Source of the DNA: Hahellaceae bacterium
Lineage (GTDB): Bacteria; Pseudomonadota; Gammaproteobacteria; Pseudomonadales; Oleiphilaceae
Length of the DNA: 64,000 bases
Assembly: GCA_024234505.1 (NCBI GenBank)
Contig: JACKOD010000001.1
Location: forward strand, 558,001-622,000
Reading direction: 5' to 3'
Both the position numbers and the translations under genes were made by a program. Positions within the stretch are counted from its first letter, which is position 1; each line of letters begins with the position of its first letter. Below the pieces are notes generated by a model. It was not told the origin of the DNA. It saw only the letters and a list, made by a program, of their open reading frames with translations, and searched no databases. This document shows positions 8,035-16,703 of this stretch, one piece after another.

Positions 8035-10410
8035 TTATAGTGTGGCACCCTGTGAGCTTGCCTGATTAATCCATTTGTCCAGCACCTCAAGCAATACATG
8101 GCGTTCGTAGGGTTTAGTGATGTAGTCGTTCATGCCGGCGCTAAAGCACTTCTCCCGATCGCCATGCATTACATTGGCGGTGACTGCAATGATAGGCAGG
8201 TCATTGATTTCAAGATCTTTGCGAATGGCGCGAGTGGCTTCATAGCCATCCATAATAGGCATATGGCAGTCCATCAGTACAGCGTCATAAAGTTGAGCCC
8301 GGAGAATATCCACTGCTTCCTTGCCATTGTTCGCAATATCTACCTTGTAGCCAAGTTTGGTGAGAATGGCTTTGGCAACCATCTGGTTAACCTGATTGTC
8401 CTCTACAAGTAATACCCGATAATTTTTGGGTGAAACCACCTGCGATACGGCGAGTTCGGGCGCTTTTGTTATTTGCTGTAATTGTGGTTGAAGTACATTT
8501 TGCAGTGCTTTGTGCAATATAGCGCGAGAAAGCGGGGGGTGCATGCAGCTACCAAACTTTCGCGCGATTTCGGCTGGTGCCATGCGATATGAAAATAATA
8601 GTGTTTTGGCGCGTTGCTGGTCACTTTCGAGTGCGCTGTTAAACGCGGGGTCATCTATGATGAATAGCGTGTCTTCAGACCAGTGATTGAACCAGTCGGT
8701 ATTAGCATCTTCAACTTCAGAATACTCATAAGTTTGCACCTTCTCGACCTTCCAGTACTGCAATTGTCTTTTGAGTAAATCAATATGCTCGTTGTGTTGA
8801 CGGGAAATAATTCTGAACTGGCTGGTCTTTATCGCAGTCTCAATATCTTGGGCAACAACGCTGGCATCGGGTTGCAACGGAATTCTCGCGATAAATGAGC
8901 TACCTTTCCCTAAATTGGACTGAACGGTCAGTTGTCCTGACATGTGAGTAACCAGTTGCCGACAAAGCGCCAATCCAAGCCCGGTGCCTCCGTATTTACG
9001 CGTGGTATCCGAATAGGCCTGAGAGAATGGGGCAAAAATCTTTTCGATAGCATCTTCGGAAATGCCGATGCCTGTATCAATTACGCGTAAAAAGACAAAG
9101 CCGTTCTCATAGGACAGCTGTATTTTTACGCTGCCTTGCTCCGTAAATTTAATAGCATTGCCAGTCAGATTGCTGATGACCTGACGGAGGCGGGTCGGGT
9201 CACCCATAAAGGCTTCCGGAAATTCGGGTGAAATATCTGCAATGAGCTCTATATTCTTGGCCTGTGCATTTTGGGCAAGCAGATTAGCGACATCTTCCGC
9301 CAGCTGTCGCAAATCAAAAGAAATGACTTCAAGTGAAAGTTTGCCTGCTTCCACTTTGGAAATATCGAGAATGTCATTCAGCAGCTCCAGAAGCGAGACG
9401 CCTGAGTTATAGGCAATTTCCAGCTGACGTTTTTGTCGATCAGAGAGCGGTTCTTCCAGCGTTAGGCTAATCATGCCCAGCACGCCATTGAACGGGGTGC
9501 GAATTTCGTGACTCATATTCGCCAGGAAATTCGCGCGCGCTTTCGCTCGGCGAACCGCTTCTTCTTTTGCTATCACTAATTCCTGATTGCTTCTTATGAG
9601 CTGATCATTTTTTTCCGATAATTCGCGAGTGCGTGAATCAACAATTTGTTCCAATTGCTCTGAATAGCTTTTAAGTCGGTACTCTGCTTTGCGAGCGCGT
9701 TGCAGGCTTTTTTCAATCGTTTGCAAATGGTCATTGGTACTTTCAACGAGTATGCCTATTTCGTCGTGCTGGTGACCCTTGGGAACCGGAAGTCTGGTTT
9801 TTTCCGGAGTTTCAGGGTCAACCTCGCTCACGGCATTGATTACCTTAAGCAATGGCTTGGTCAGCATGACATAGAAAACAAATAATAAGAGAAAGGAAAG
9901 CGACAAGCTTTTGATAAAGCCGGATATCAGCGTAAATCCTGCGCGATTCAGAAAGATATAGCCCGAGGGGTAAGTATCTACCACCACATTCAGGTTGCCG
10001 AGATCAACATCTGCAAGCTGCTGCACCGACAAACGGGTAGAGTAGTTTCTGGTAGGTTCAAAGAGTAGATCACTCAGCCAGCGATAGGTTGATTCTGCAG
10101 TGTGCCGGTTTCTTCGGGCCAGTACCCGGTTGTCGGTATCAACGATTTCCGCTTCGATGATGGCGGGATGTTTGAGTAAACCTTCCAGTAACTCTTCTGC
10201 CAGCCTGGAATCAATGTTGTAGGCAATTTGTGACGCAGGGGTGTGACTGATTGTGATAATGGCCTCGATGTCCTGATCGAGCGAATTGGTTTCGTTGATG
10301 TAATCAATCAGTACCTGAAAGAGGTTGAGGACCATACCTAAAAGCAGCGCAACAATTACGGTGTTGCGCGCTAATTTGAATGAGAGACGGTTCGAAAACT
10401 CTATATTCAC
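8035..10410 (-). CDS. Hybrid sensor histidine kinase, SagS-like
   Basis: Membrane hybrid kinase of 791 residues. Order: TM1 about 16-38, a periplasmic domain about 40-158, TM2 about 159-184, HAMP-like linker, coiled coil about 230-290, HisKA with phosphoacceptor His301 (NMSHEIRTPFNG), HATPase with DTGIGIS and GGTGLGLAL, then a degenerate receiver-like stretch (about 535-655) and a receiver at 664-791 with phospho-Asp714 (VLMDCHMPIMDG). There is no HPt domain, so phosphate must pass to an HPt protein elsewhere. Synteny with gpx–ospR matches P. aeruginosa SagS (similar length), the attachment/biofilm switch kinase; this orthology is inferred. Start is GTG. It converges with ospR, 35 bp apart. 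Confidence 0.88.
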   Translation of the reverse strand: MNIEFSNRLSFKLARNTVIVALLLGMVLNLFQVLIDYINETNSLDQDIEAIITISHTPASQIAYNIDSRLAEELLEGLLKHPAIIEAEIVDTDNRVLARRNRHTAESTYRWLSDLLFEPTRNYSTRLSVQQLADVDLGNLNVVVDTYPSGYIFLNRAGFTLISGFIKSLSLSFLLLFVFYVMLTKPLLKVINAVSEVDPETPEKTRLPVPKGHQHDEIGILVESTNDHLQTIEKSLQRARKAEYRLKSYSEQLEQIVDSRTRELSEKNDQLIRSNQELVIAKEEAVRRAKARANFLANMSHEIRTPFNGVLGMISLTLEEPLSDRQKRQLEIAYNSGVSLLELLNDILDISKVEAGKLSLEVISFDLRQLAEDVANLLAQNAQAKNIELIADISPEFPEAFMGDPTRLRQVISNLTGNAIKFTEQGSVKIQLSYENGFVFLRVIDTGIGISEDAIEKIFAPFSQAYSDTTRKYGGTGLGLALCRQLVTHMSGQLTVQSNLGKGSSFIARIPLQPDASVVAQDIETAIKTSQFRIISRQHNEHIDLLKRQLQYWKVEKVQTYEYSEVEDANTDWFNHWSEDTLFIIDDPAFNSALESDQQRAKTLLFSYRMAPAEIARKFGSCMHPPLSRAILHKALQNVLQPQLQQITKAPELAVSQVVSPKNYRVLLVEDNQVNQMVAKAILTKLGYKVDIANNGKEAVDILRAQLYDAVLMDCHMPIMDGYEATRAIRKDLEINDLPIIAVTANVMHGDREKCFSAGMNDYITKPYERHVLLEVLDKWINQASSQGATL

Positions 10411-10498
10411 GTAGTTGGCTTATGTCTGAATTATTGTAATTTTCTAAGTGTAGATGAACTGTTTCAAACCTGCCGCGATATCAATGACGTGAGTTGAC

Positions 10499-11278
10499 TC
10501 AATCATCGTACGCATTTTTCTTTTTCCATTTATCGTCCGTGTCCATGAAGGATGTCCACTCTTTATCCAGTTTTTTCGGGTCTTCCGCCGCTTGCGGCTT
10601 TGGCTGATCGCTATTGGCCAGAGCCTCAAGATCTTTGATACGGCTTTTATAGGACAAAATGGATTTCGCGCAGAGCGGGTTTTCCTTCAATGGTGTCATT
10701 TCTTGCAGCGCATTGTGATAGTTATGAATTGCAACGCGAGGTCGACCTGCTTTTCGCGCATCTTCTGCCCGACCCACAAAATAATCAGCGCGAGCTTTGC
10801 ATGTTAGATAAGAGACATACTCCAGATACTTCTTGCCTGTGGCTGCATCAATTTTGCGTTTCTTCTTTTGAGTGAGAATAAATTTGTGAAGGATTTCGAG
10901 CAGCTTTCGAACTTCCTTGGCCTTTACCGGATCGGTAATGTTTACCTGTTGGGGTTTTTCGTTGCTGGACTTGGCTTTTTCGAATTGCTCGGTGTCCTTC
11001 GCTATTTTCAGGTCGATGTTGGGGTCGAGCTTTAGCGGCTTTATTTCCAAAAGCGTTTCCAGAGCACGCTCGAGAATCATTAATCTCAACTCTTTGTTCA
11101 AATACTGCGGGGGCAGCTCTGCCGCCAGCATATGCATTCGGCGATATCTGTTTTGCAGATTGTTAAATCGTCTCTGCTTTTCATATCGCATCTGTTCGCG
11201 CAGGCGCACGAAGGCAGCGACAGCAATTGACCCTAAAAGCGCTACGATGATTACTGCGGTTATTAGCGTTGCGGACAT
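10499..11278 (-). CDS. Uncharacterised protein with N-terminal membrane anchor
   Basis: A 259-residue protein with one N-terminal hydrophobic segment (about residues 5-24) and a highly charged, Lys/Arg/Glu-rich, mostly helical cytoplasmic part. Residues about 170-220 (YFVGRAEDARKAGRPRVAIH and following) look like a TPR-type helical pair. The extreme C-terminus is acidic and lysine-rich and probably disordered. No catalytic motif is visible. It lies 88 bp upstream of the hybrid kinase on the same strand, so it could be co-transcribed with it. I do not recognise the family. Confidence 0.68.
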   Translation of the reverse strand: MSATLITAVIIVALLGSIAVAAFVRLREQMRYEKQRRFNNLQNRYRRMHMLAAELPPQYLNKELRLMILERALETLLEIKPLKLDPNIDLKIAKDTEQFEKAKSSNEKPQQVNITDPVKAKEVRKLLEILHKFILTQKKKRKIDAATGKKYLEYVSYLTCKARADYFVGRAEDARKAGRPRVAIHNYHNALQEMTPLKENPLCAKSILSYKSRIKDLEALANSDQPKPQAAEDPKKLDKEWTSFMDTDDKWKKKNAYDD

Positions 11279-11378
11279 ACCAGTGTTTGTTAAGTTTAAA
11301 ATATTGTGAGAAGTATAGACTAATTATTTGATTATTCAGAAAAATGGAGAAATATGCAAAAAATGCTCAGTTTTCTAA

Positions 11379-11891
11379 CTATTGGTCAATTTCGCAGTTA
11401 ATCAAGGACTTTGGGGAAAGAATTTTTATCAGCTGTGCAGATTTTTCGGTCAATTCACTCCAGTGATCGATCTTCGCGTTAATAATAGCGAGCGCACATG
11501 TCGGAAGATTTACCAGGTTGGCGTTTGTTATAAAATTGATACAGTCGGTCAAGCCGGGGTTGTGGCCGCAAATAAGTAGCCGACGAGTCTGGTCGGGAAT
11601 CTTGTGAATGATGGTTAGTAGCTTATCCGCGTCAGCCATGTAGAGGTCACTCGTAAGGGTGATGTTTGCTATGTCGACTCCTAGATGATCCGCTACCGTT
11701 CGTATGGTTTTTTTCGTCCGCTTGGCATCACTGCTTATTATTTTGACGGGGAGATCTATCTCTGCCTGAAAGCAATGGGCCATGATAGGCAGATTCCGTT
11801 TGCCCCGGGTATTCAATGGGCGCTCATGATCTGGCAAGCCAGTATCCTTCCATGAAGATTTAGCGTGACGTAGTAAATAAAGTGTTTTCAA
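11379..11891 (-). CDS. sixA: Phosphohistidine phosphatase SixA
   Basis: Histidine-phosphatase-superfamily enzyme that removes phosphate from phosphohistidine on HPt-type proteins. The RHG-type motif is LRHAKSSW with catalytic His9; PDHERPLNTRGKRN follows, as is typical of SixA; the second catalytic His is in LICGHNPGL. The 170-residue length is close to E. coli SixA (161). The start codon is TTG with a strong GAGGAG about 5 nt upstream; no ATG fits the conserved MKTLYLLRHA beginning. The hybrid kinase without its own HPt lies two genes away, so a phosphorelay link is possible but unproven. Confidence 0.88.
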   Translation of the reverse strand: MKTLYLLRHAKSSWKDTGLPDHERPLNTRGKRNLPIMAHCFQAEIDLPVKIISSDAKRTKKTIRTVADHLGVDIANITLTSDLYMADADKLLTIIHKIPDQTRRLLICGHNPGLTDCINFITNANLVNLPTCALAIINAKIDHWSELTEKSAQLIKILSPKSLINCEIDQ

Positions 11892-12192
11892 TGGATCTCC
11901 TCGGAACGAATTCCCTTCGCTGCATTGAATTCTGATTAAGGATAACTGGATTTGTAGTGCCCATCGGCCTTAATTAAAATACTTGATTACCAAGAGCGTG
12001 TTGATTTTGCTTTATCAATATGAAATTTAGACCATTTCGTGTAGAATCTAGCGCCCTCAAACACGTACGAGGTTAAACCTCAACTCACGCTCGTGCTAAA
12101 CAAAACACGCTCGTGCTAATTAGAGTAAGGCGACATTTAACGGGGCGTCCCCGGAAATCATGCCTAAAGACGCATTTCATCGAGGCTTAAAC
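11892..12192. other. sixA/glcB divergent intergenic region
   Basis: This 301-bp gap holds control sequence for two divergent genes and no coding frame I would accept. It contains TTGAT–N8–ATCAA (12001-12018), a possible -10 box TAGAAT (12042-12047) without a convincing -35, and the palindromic repeats described at 12086-12119. Confidence 0.5.
12086..12119. repeat. Two direct copies of CACGCTCGTGCTAA, 20 bp apart
   Basis: Identical 14-bp copies occupy 12086-12099 and 12106-12119, with a 20-bp period. Each contains the palindrome CACG–CT–CGTG, so each could bind one dimer, with the two sites on nearly the same DNA face. They lie 74-107 bp before the glcB start, downstream of the candidate -10 box, so they would fall in the untranslated leader if that promoter is right. 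Confidence 0.75.
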
Positions 12193-14373
12193 ATGACAGA
12201 CCGTATTCAAAAGGGCGGCTTGCAGGTCGCAAAAGTGCTTTTTGATTTTGTAAATGAAAAAGCTCTCCCGGGTACCGGCGTGAATGCCGAAACTTTTTGG
12301 GCTGAGTTTGACAAGATCGTTCATGATCTGGCTCCAAAAAACAAAGCACTTTTGGCAAAACGTGACGATATTCAGGCACAAATAGATGCCTGGCACATCG
12401 CCCGCAAAGGCCAGCCTTTAAATGCCGCAGAATACAAGGCATTCCTACAGGAAATCGGCTATTTACTTCCTGAAGGCGAAGACTTTGCGGCCAGTACCGC
12501 TAGTGTTGAACCCGAAATCGCTCAGATGGCTGGTCCTCAGCTAGTGGTTCCTGTCATGAACGCACGTTTTGCGTTAAATGCGGCGAATGCGCGCTGGGGC
12601 TCTCTTTACGACGCCCTTTACGGAACCAATGTTATTAGTGAGGAAGGCGGTGCAGAGAAAGGGAAGGGCTACAATCCGGTACGTGGCAACAAGGTAATCG
12701 AGTTCGCACGTAACTTTCTTAACGAAGCGGCGCCATTAGCCGGCGGATGTCACAAACATAGCACCAAGTATGCGGTAGTAGACGGCAAGCTTGCGGTAAC
12801 GTTACAGGATGGCTCGGTTACCGGCCTGGCGGATGAAAGCAAGTTCAAGGGATATGTAGGAGACGCCGCTGCACCTGTTTCCGTACTTCTGGAAAACAAT
12901 GGCCTTCACTTTGAAATCCAGATTGACGCAACCAGCCCGATCGGTGCAACCGATGCAGCTGGTGTTAAAGATGTATTGATGGAAGCCGCCCTGACCACCA
13001 TCATGGACTGTGAAGACTCTGTTGCTGCCGTTGATGCCGATGACAAGGTCGTTGTTTACAGCAACTGGCTCGGGTTGATGAAGGGCGACCTTGAAGAGGA
13101 AGTCAGCAAAGGTGGACAGTCATTCATTCGTAAAATGAATGCTGATCGTGAATATACCGCAGGTGACGGAAGCCGCTTTGCGTTGAAAGGCCGTTCCATG
13201 TTGTTTGTTCGTAACGTAGGTCATCTGATGACTATCGATGCGATTCTTGACAAAGACGGGAATGAAATCCCTGAAGGTATCATGGATGGTGTAATTACCA
13301 CCTTGATTGCTATGCACGATTTGAAAGGTGATGGTCAGTTCCGGAATTCTACGGCTGCCAGCGTGAATATCGTGAAGCCCAAGATGCATGGTCCTGAAGA
13401 AGTAGCGTTTGCCAACGAGTTGTTTGGTCGTGTGGAAGATGCACTCGGATTGCCTCGCTTTACCATGAAAATGGGTATCATGGACGAAGAGCGTCGTACG
13501 ACAGTTAACTTGAAAGAGTGTATTCGCGCAGCTAAAGATCGCGTGGTATTTATTAATACCGGCTTCCTTGATCGCACGGGTGATGAAATTCACACCTCTA
13601 TGCAGGCGGGTCCGGTCATTCGTAAGGCTAACATGAAGGCGGCTAAATGGATTGCTGCCTACGAGAACTGGAACGTTGATGTTGGTTTGGCAACGGGTCT
13701 CAGCGGTCGTGCACAAATTGGTAAGGGCATGTGGCCTATCCCAGATGAGATGGGAATGATGATGGAACAGAAAATTGTTCATCCAAAGGCGGGAGCAAAT
13801 ACCGCTTGGGTTCCATCGCCAACTGCGGCCGCCTTGCACGCGCTTCACTATCACAAGGTGAATGTTTTTGAAGTTCAGGAACAGTTGAAATCTCGTGAGC
13901 GTGCAACACTGGATGATATTCTGAATATTCCTATGCTGGAAGATGTTGCGTCATTGTCTGCCGCAGATATCCAGAATGAGCTTGATAACAATGCACAAGG
14001 CATTCTTGGTTATGTTGTGCGCTGGATTGATCAGGGTGTCGGCTGTTCTAAAGTTCCGGACATCAACAACGTTGGTTTGATGGAAGATCGTGCGACATTG
14101 CGAATTTCCAGCCAGCATATTGCTAACTGGTTGTTACATGGTGTCTGTACAAAGGATCAGGTTATTGAAACCATGAAGCGTATGGCTGCGATTGTTGATC
14201 AGCAGAATGCTGGGGATCCTGCATATCGCAACATGGCGCCAGATTTCGATGGCAGTGTTGCATTTGAAGCCGCTTGTGCATTGGTTCTGGAGGGCTGTGC
14301 ACAGCCCAATGGATATACTGAGCCACTTCTGCACGCCTATCGCCGCAAGGCTAAAGCAAAGTACGGCGCGTAA
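12193..14373 (+). CDS. glcB: Malate synthase G
   Basis: Condenses glyoxylate with acetyl-CoA to malate, completing the glyoxylate shunt and glycolate/glyoxylate use. The N-terminus GGLQVAKVLFDFVN is almost identical to Pseudomonas GlcB. Visible: MDCEDSVAAVDA in the core, GRSMLFVRNVGHLM, and the segment TMKMGIMDEERRTTVNLKEC, a characteristic malate synthase signature. Start ATG at 12193 (MTDRIQKGG) has CGAGG 7 nt upstream and gives 726 residues, the normal G-isoform length; the frame extends to 12160 without family support. The gene stands alone with its own terminator, and no glcDEF genes adjoin it. Confidence 0.97.
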   Translation: MTDRIQKGGLQVAKVLFDFVNEKALPGTGVNAETFWAEFDKIVHDLAPKNKALLAKRDDIQAQIDAWHIARKGQPLNAAEYKAFLQEIGYLLPEGEDFAASTASVEPEIAQMAGPQLVVPVMNARFALNAANARWGSLYDALYGTNVISEEGGAEKGKGYNPVRGNKVIEFARNFLNEAAPLAGGCHKHSTKYAVVDGKLAVTLQDGSVTGLADESKFKGYVGDAAAPVSVLLENNGLHFEIQIDATSPIGATDAAGVKDVLMEAALTTIMDCEDSVAAVDADDKVVVYSNWLGLMKGDLEEEVSKGGQSFIRKMNADREYTAGDGSRFALKGRSMLFVRNVGHLMTIDAILDKDGNEIPEGIMDGVITTLIAMHDLKGDGQFRNSTAASVNIVKPKMHGPEEVAFANELFGRVEDALGLPRFTMKMGIMDEERRTTVNLKECIRAAKDRVVFINTGFLDRTGDEIHTSMQAGPVIRKANMKAAKWIAAYENWNVDVGLATGLSGRAQIGKGMWPIPDEMGMMMEQKIVHPKAGANTAWVPSPTAAALHALHYHKVNVFEVQEQLKSRERATLDDILNIPMLEDVASLSAADIQNELDNNAQGILGYVVRWIDQGVGCSKVPDINNVGLMEDRATLRISSQHIANWLLHGVCTKDQVIETMKRMAAIVDQQNAGDPAYRNMAPDFDGSVAFEAACALVLEGCAQPNGYTEPLLHAYRRKAKAKYGA

Positions 14374-14385
14374 TTCGCTGGACAC

Positions 14386-14413
14386 AAAAAACCGCGCGAA
14401 AGCGCGGTTTTTT
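14386..14413. terminator. Bidirectional terminator between glcB and the GNAT gene
   Basis: Stem CCGCGC (14392-14397) and GCGCGG (14402-14407) with a GAAA tetraloop is flanked by an A-run on the left and a T-run on the right, so it should stop both the glcB transcript and the convergent minus-strand transcript. Confidence 0.93.
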
Positions 14414-14451
14414 ATTGTGATTAAGTTGGGTTGATTGCGCGAGCTAGCGGG

Positions 14452-15423
14452 CTAGATCGCAATCTCTCGAAATTCAGGCGAGGGTCTGGAGTATTCCCAC
14501 AGCAATGTAAATTTCTCTTTCATTTGCCTGACTCTGGCTGCGTGATCGTAGTTTGCAAATCCTTTGTAGTCTCTCAGATTTCGCTGATAAACGACGCCAC
14601 TATTGTCGACCAGAACCATCCCCATTTCTTCATGTTGCCTTTCCCGATTTACAATGCGCAGCTGAATGCGACTAGGTATGCGCTTCATTAGCTCGATGAC
14701 TTGATGCTGGCGCATCACTAAGGGTTTGTCATCGTATACGAGTATCTTAACCTCTGTCATGGCGTGGGCTCTGGCCAGATGTGAAACACTGTTGCGAATC
14801 ACTTCATTGTCAAAAATTGAGTGCTCAAGCGAGTGGCTAAGTATAAATAGTTGCCGCCTGGCTTGCGGAACCATGCCAGCAACATGCAATTTGAAATCCT
14901 TGAGATCTTTTATGTCATGTACCGTCGCATCTTTTTCGAGGATAAAGTTTGCATGTCCGTTCAGATCGGAAAGCGGGGTACTCAAAATAAGTTCGGGGCT
15001 GGTGTTGATCATATCAATATGTTCCAGCCCATTGGCGGTATAAGTCGGACCGATAGGGAAGAAACCAAATTTTGCACAGAATCCTTGGGATATTGTACTG
15101 GAACTCAGTCTCAACCAGACGGCACCCCTGCGCACGGCTTCTTTGATGATAATGAGCGCTAGTTTTCCTCCAATGCTTTTCCCACGCACTGAAGGGTGTA
15201 TCGCCAGGTGACTGATTTTTGCCTGCGTGTCACGAAGAGTGAGTCGACCAACTGCTAAGGGTAAATCACCTTTGGTCATTACAAAATGAAGGGATTCGGG
15301 ATCCAGGGCATCTTGCTCAAGAAGCGATGGAACGCCCTGTTCCAATTCGAACACCTGCTTTCGTAATGCTTTGGCGTTTTCCGGGAATTTATCCCAGGTC
15401 GTACAACTTAATTTGATCGTCAT
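14452..15423 (-). CDS. GNAT acetyltransferase with an uncharacterised C-terminal domain
   Basis: Two-domain protein of 323 residues. Residues 1-140 are a GNAT N-acetyltransferase with the acetyl-CoA loop HPSVRGKSIGGKLA (motif Q/RxxGxG/A) and FCAKFGFFPIG, resembling the ElaA/YjcF group. Residues about 165-323 form a second domain (ILSHSLEHSIFDNEVIRNSV, KILVYDDKPLV, LWEYSRPSPEFR) that I cannot assign; its alternating strand–helix pattern is reminiscent of phospholipase-D-like sensor folds, but no HxKxxxxD motif is present. Its start overlaps the roxA stop by 4 bp (ATGA), so the two are probably translationally coupled. Substrate unknown; a ribosome-related role is only a guess from the neighbour. 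Confidence 0.8.
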   Translation of the reverse strand: MTIKLSCTTWDKFPENAKALRKQVFELEQGVPSLLEQDALDPESLHFVMTKGDLPLAVGRLTLRDTQAKISHLAIHPSVRGKSIGGKLALIIIKEAVRRGAVWLRLSSSTISQGFCAKFGFFPIGPTYTANGLEHIDMINTSPELILSTPLSDLNGHANFILEKDATVHDIKDLKDFKLHVAGMVPQARRQLFILSHSLEHSIFDNEVIRNSVSHLARAHAMTEVKILVYDDKPLVMRQHQVIELMKRIPSRIQLRIVNRERQHEEMGMVLVDNSGVVYQRNLRDYKGFANYDHAARVRQMKEKFTLLWEYSRPSPEFREIAI

Positions 15424-16586
15424 AGTTCCGGAAAATACAAGCTTCCCTGATTGATGAGTTGCACAAGAAGTTCCGTTATTTCTGGCAAATCCGCAAGATG
15501 TTGGGCTAGTTTACTGACATTTATCAGGCTTTTCTCACACAGTGTTTGCAGAAATTCACTTTCTCCTGGTGAGCGGCGAAAGGCGTGTCCATCGCAGAAA
15601 AGGGTAATGTACTGATCAGCACTTTTGATGTATGCAAATCGAGACCCTTCGTTCCATTTTAATGCTTCACCCTGGATTAACTTTCGGGTAACTTTTTTGG
15701 CTGAAATCGGTTCATCAGGTGGGAACAGTAATTGATCTGACTTTGGCGAAGTTACAAACTCTCCGAACCATTGCGCCATGGTTTCAGGTTGATCTATTTT
15801 AGCCAATAGTATGTTGCGGACTTTTTGAAGGACGTCCAGCTGAATTTCGCCCGGATTGCTTTGTAGCGCTAATGTGGGGTCATCCATATGCACTTCCGGG
15901 CCATGAAATTCCATTAGGTGATCTGTAAATGAACTTAAGAGCTCATCTTCGGTTGGTGAACGGAATCCAATGGAGAGCGTAATGCAATCCTCTTCAGCGA
16001 TACCATAATGCGCGACTTGAGGTGGAAGATAAAGCATATCTCCCGGTTCCAGCAGCCATTCGGTCGAAGTTTCAAAATTCTCCAGAATTCGAAGTGGTGT
16101 GCCTTGCAAGCGAGGGCTTTTTGCAGAGCAGAACGGGCCAATTTTCCATCGACGGCTTCCCTGAGCCTGAAGCAAGAATACGTCATAGTAGTCAAAATGA
16201 GGACCGACGCTTCCTCCCGGAGGAGCATAACTTGCCATGATGTCGTCCAGACGCCAATTGGGTATAAATCTAAAGCGATCCAGTAGTTCCGACAGCTCCG
16301 GCACCCAGTGATCTATGCCCTGGATTAATAGTGTCCAAGGGCCGTTTGGTGATTTCCTGAAGTCTTTTTCGGTGAAGGGGCCATTTTTAACCTGCCATGG
16401 CTTACCTTTCAGGTTTTCTATGACAATACGAGATTCGACCTCTTCTTCACAAGCAAGCCCTGCCATTTCTTCCGGGCTAATCGGGCATTGAATATTCGGA
16501 ATAGCGTTGCGTATTAACAGAGGTTTTTTTTGCCAATAATCGCGCAGGAATACTTCGGGAGTGATGTCGCCTAATATATTTTGCAT
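15420..16586 (-). CDS. roxA: Ribosomal oxygenase RoxA (uL16 arginine hydroxylase)
   Basis: JmjC-type Fe(II)/2-oxoglutarate oxygenase, the YcfD family, which hydroxylates an arginine of ribosomal protein uL16. Iron ligands are visible as HxD at His130/Asp132 (GPHFDYYDVF) and His193 (VAHYGIAEED), close to E. coli positions. N-terminal EVFLRDYWQKKPLLIRNA is characteristic of the family, and a winged-helix-like dimerisation and C-terminal region follows (to residue 388). Length is normal (E. coli 373). It overlaps the downstream GNAT gene by 4 bp and follows purB after a hairpin-bearing gap; in E. coli ycfD also lies near purB, separated from it by phoPQ, which is absent here. Confidence 0.93.
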   Translation of the reverse strand: MQNILGDITPEVFLRDYWQKKPLLIRNAIPNIQCPISPEEMAGLACEEEVESRIVIENLKGKPWQVKNGPFTEKDFRKSPNGPWTLLIQGIDHWVPELSELLDRFRFIPNWRLDDIMASYAPPGGSVGPHFDYYDVFLLQAQGSRRWKIGPFCSAKSPRLQGTPLRILENFETSTEWLLEPGDMLYLPPQVAHYGIAEEDCITLSIGFRSPTEDELLSSFTDHLMEFHGPEVHMDDPTLALQSNPGEIQLDVLQKVRNILLAKIDQPETMAQWFGEFVTSPKSDQLLFPPDEPISAKKVTRKLIQGEALKWNEGSRFAYIKSADQYITLFCDGHAFRRSPGESEFLQTLCEKSLINVSKLAQHLADLPEITELLVQLINQGSLYFPEL

Positions 16587-16625
16587 AAAACGCCCGCTTT
16601 TTCAGGTTTCCTGTCGATTTCGCAT

Positions 16626-16670
16626 AAGGCGTGGGCACAGGAGTTCATTGAGTCTCCGTGCCCATGCCTT
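16626..16670 (-). other. Long hairpin between purB and roxA
   Basis: Arms 16626-16643 (AAGGCGTGGGCACAGGAG) and 16654-16670 (CTCCGTGCCCATGCCTT) pair over about 17 bp with one bulged A and one G·T pair, closing a loop of about 10 nt. On the minus transcript no U-run follows, so it may be an attenuator, an RNase processing site or a Rho-associated end rather than a classic terminator. Confidence 0.6.
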
Positions 16671-16703
16671 GTGATGTTTTTAATATCTATTTGTACGCCA
16701 GGC

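Noticed and set aside
13120..13854. 244-codon open frame on the minus strand inside glcB
   Set aside because: It lies wholly inside a well-conserved gene, has no recognisable domain, and its composition is that of an antisense shadow.
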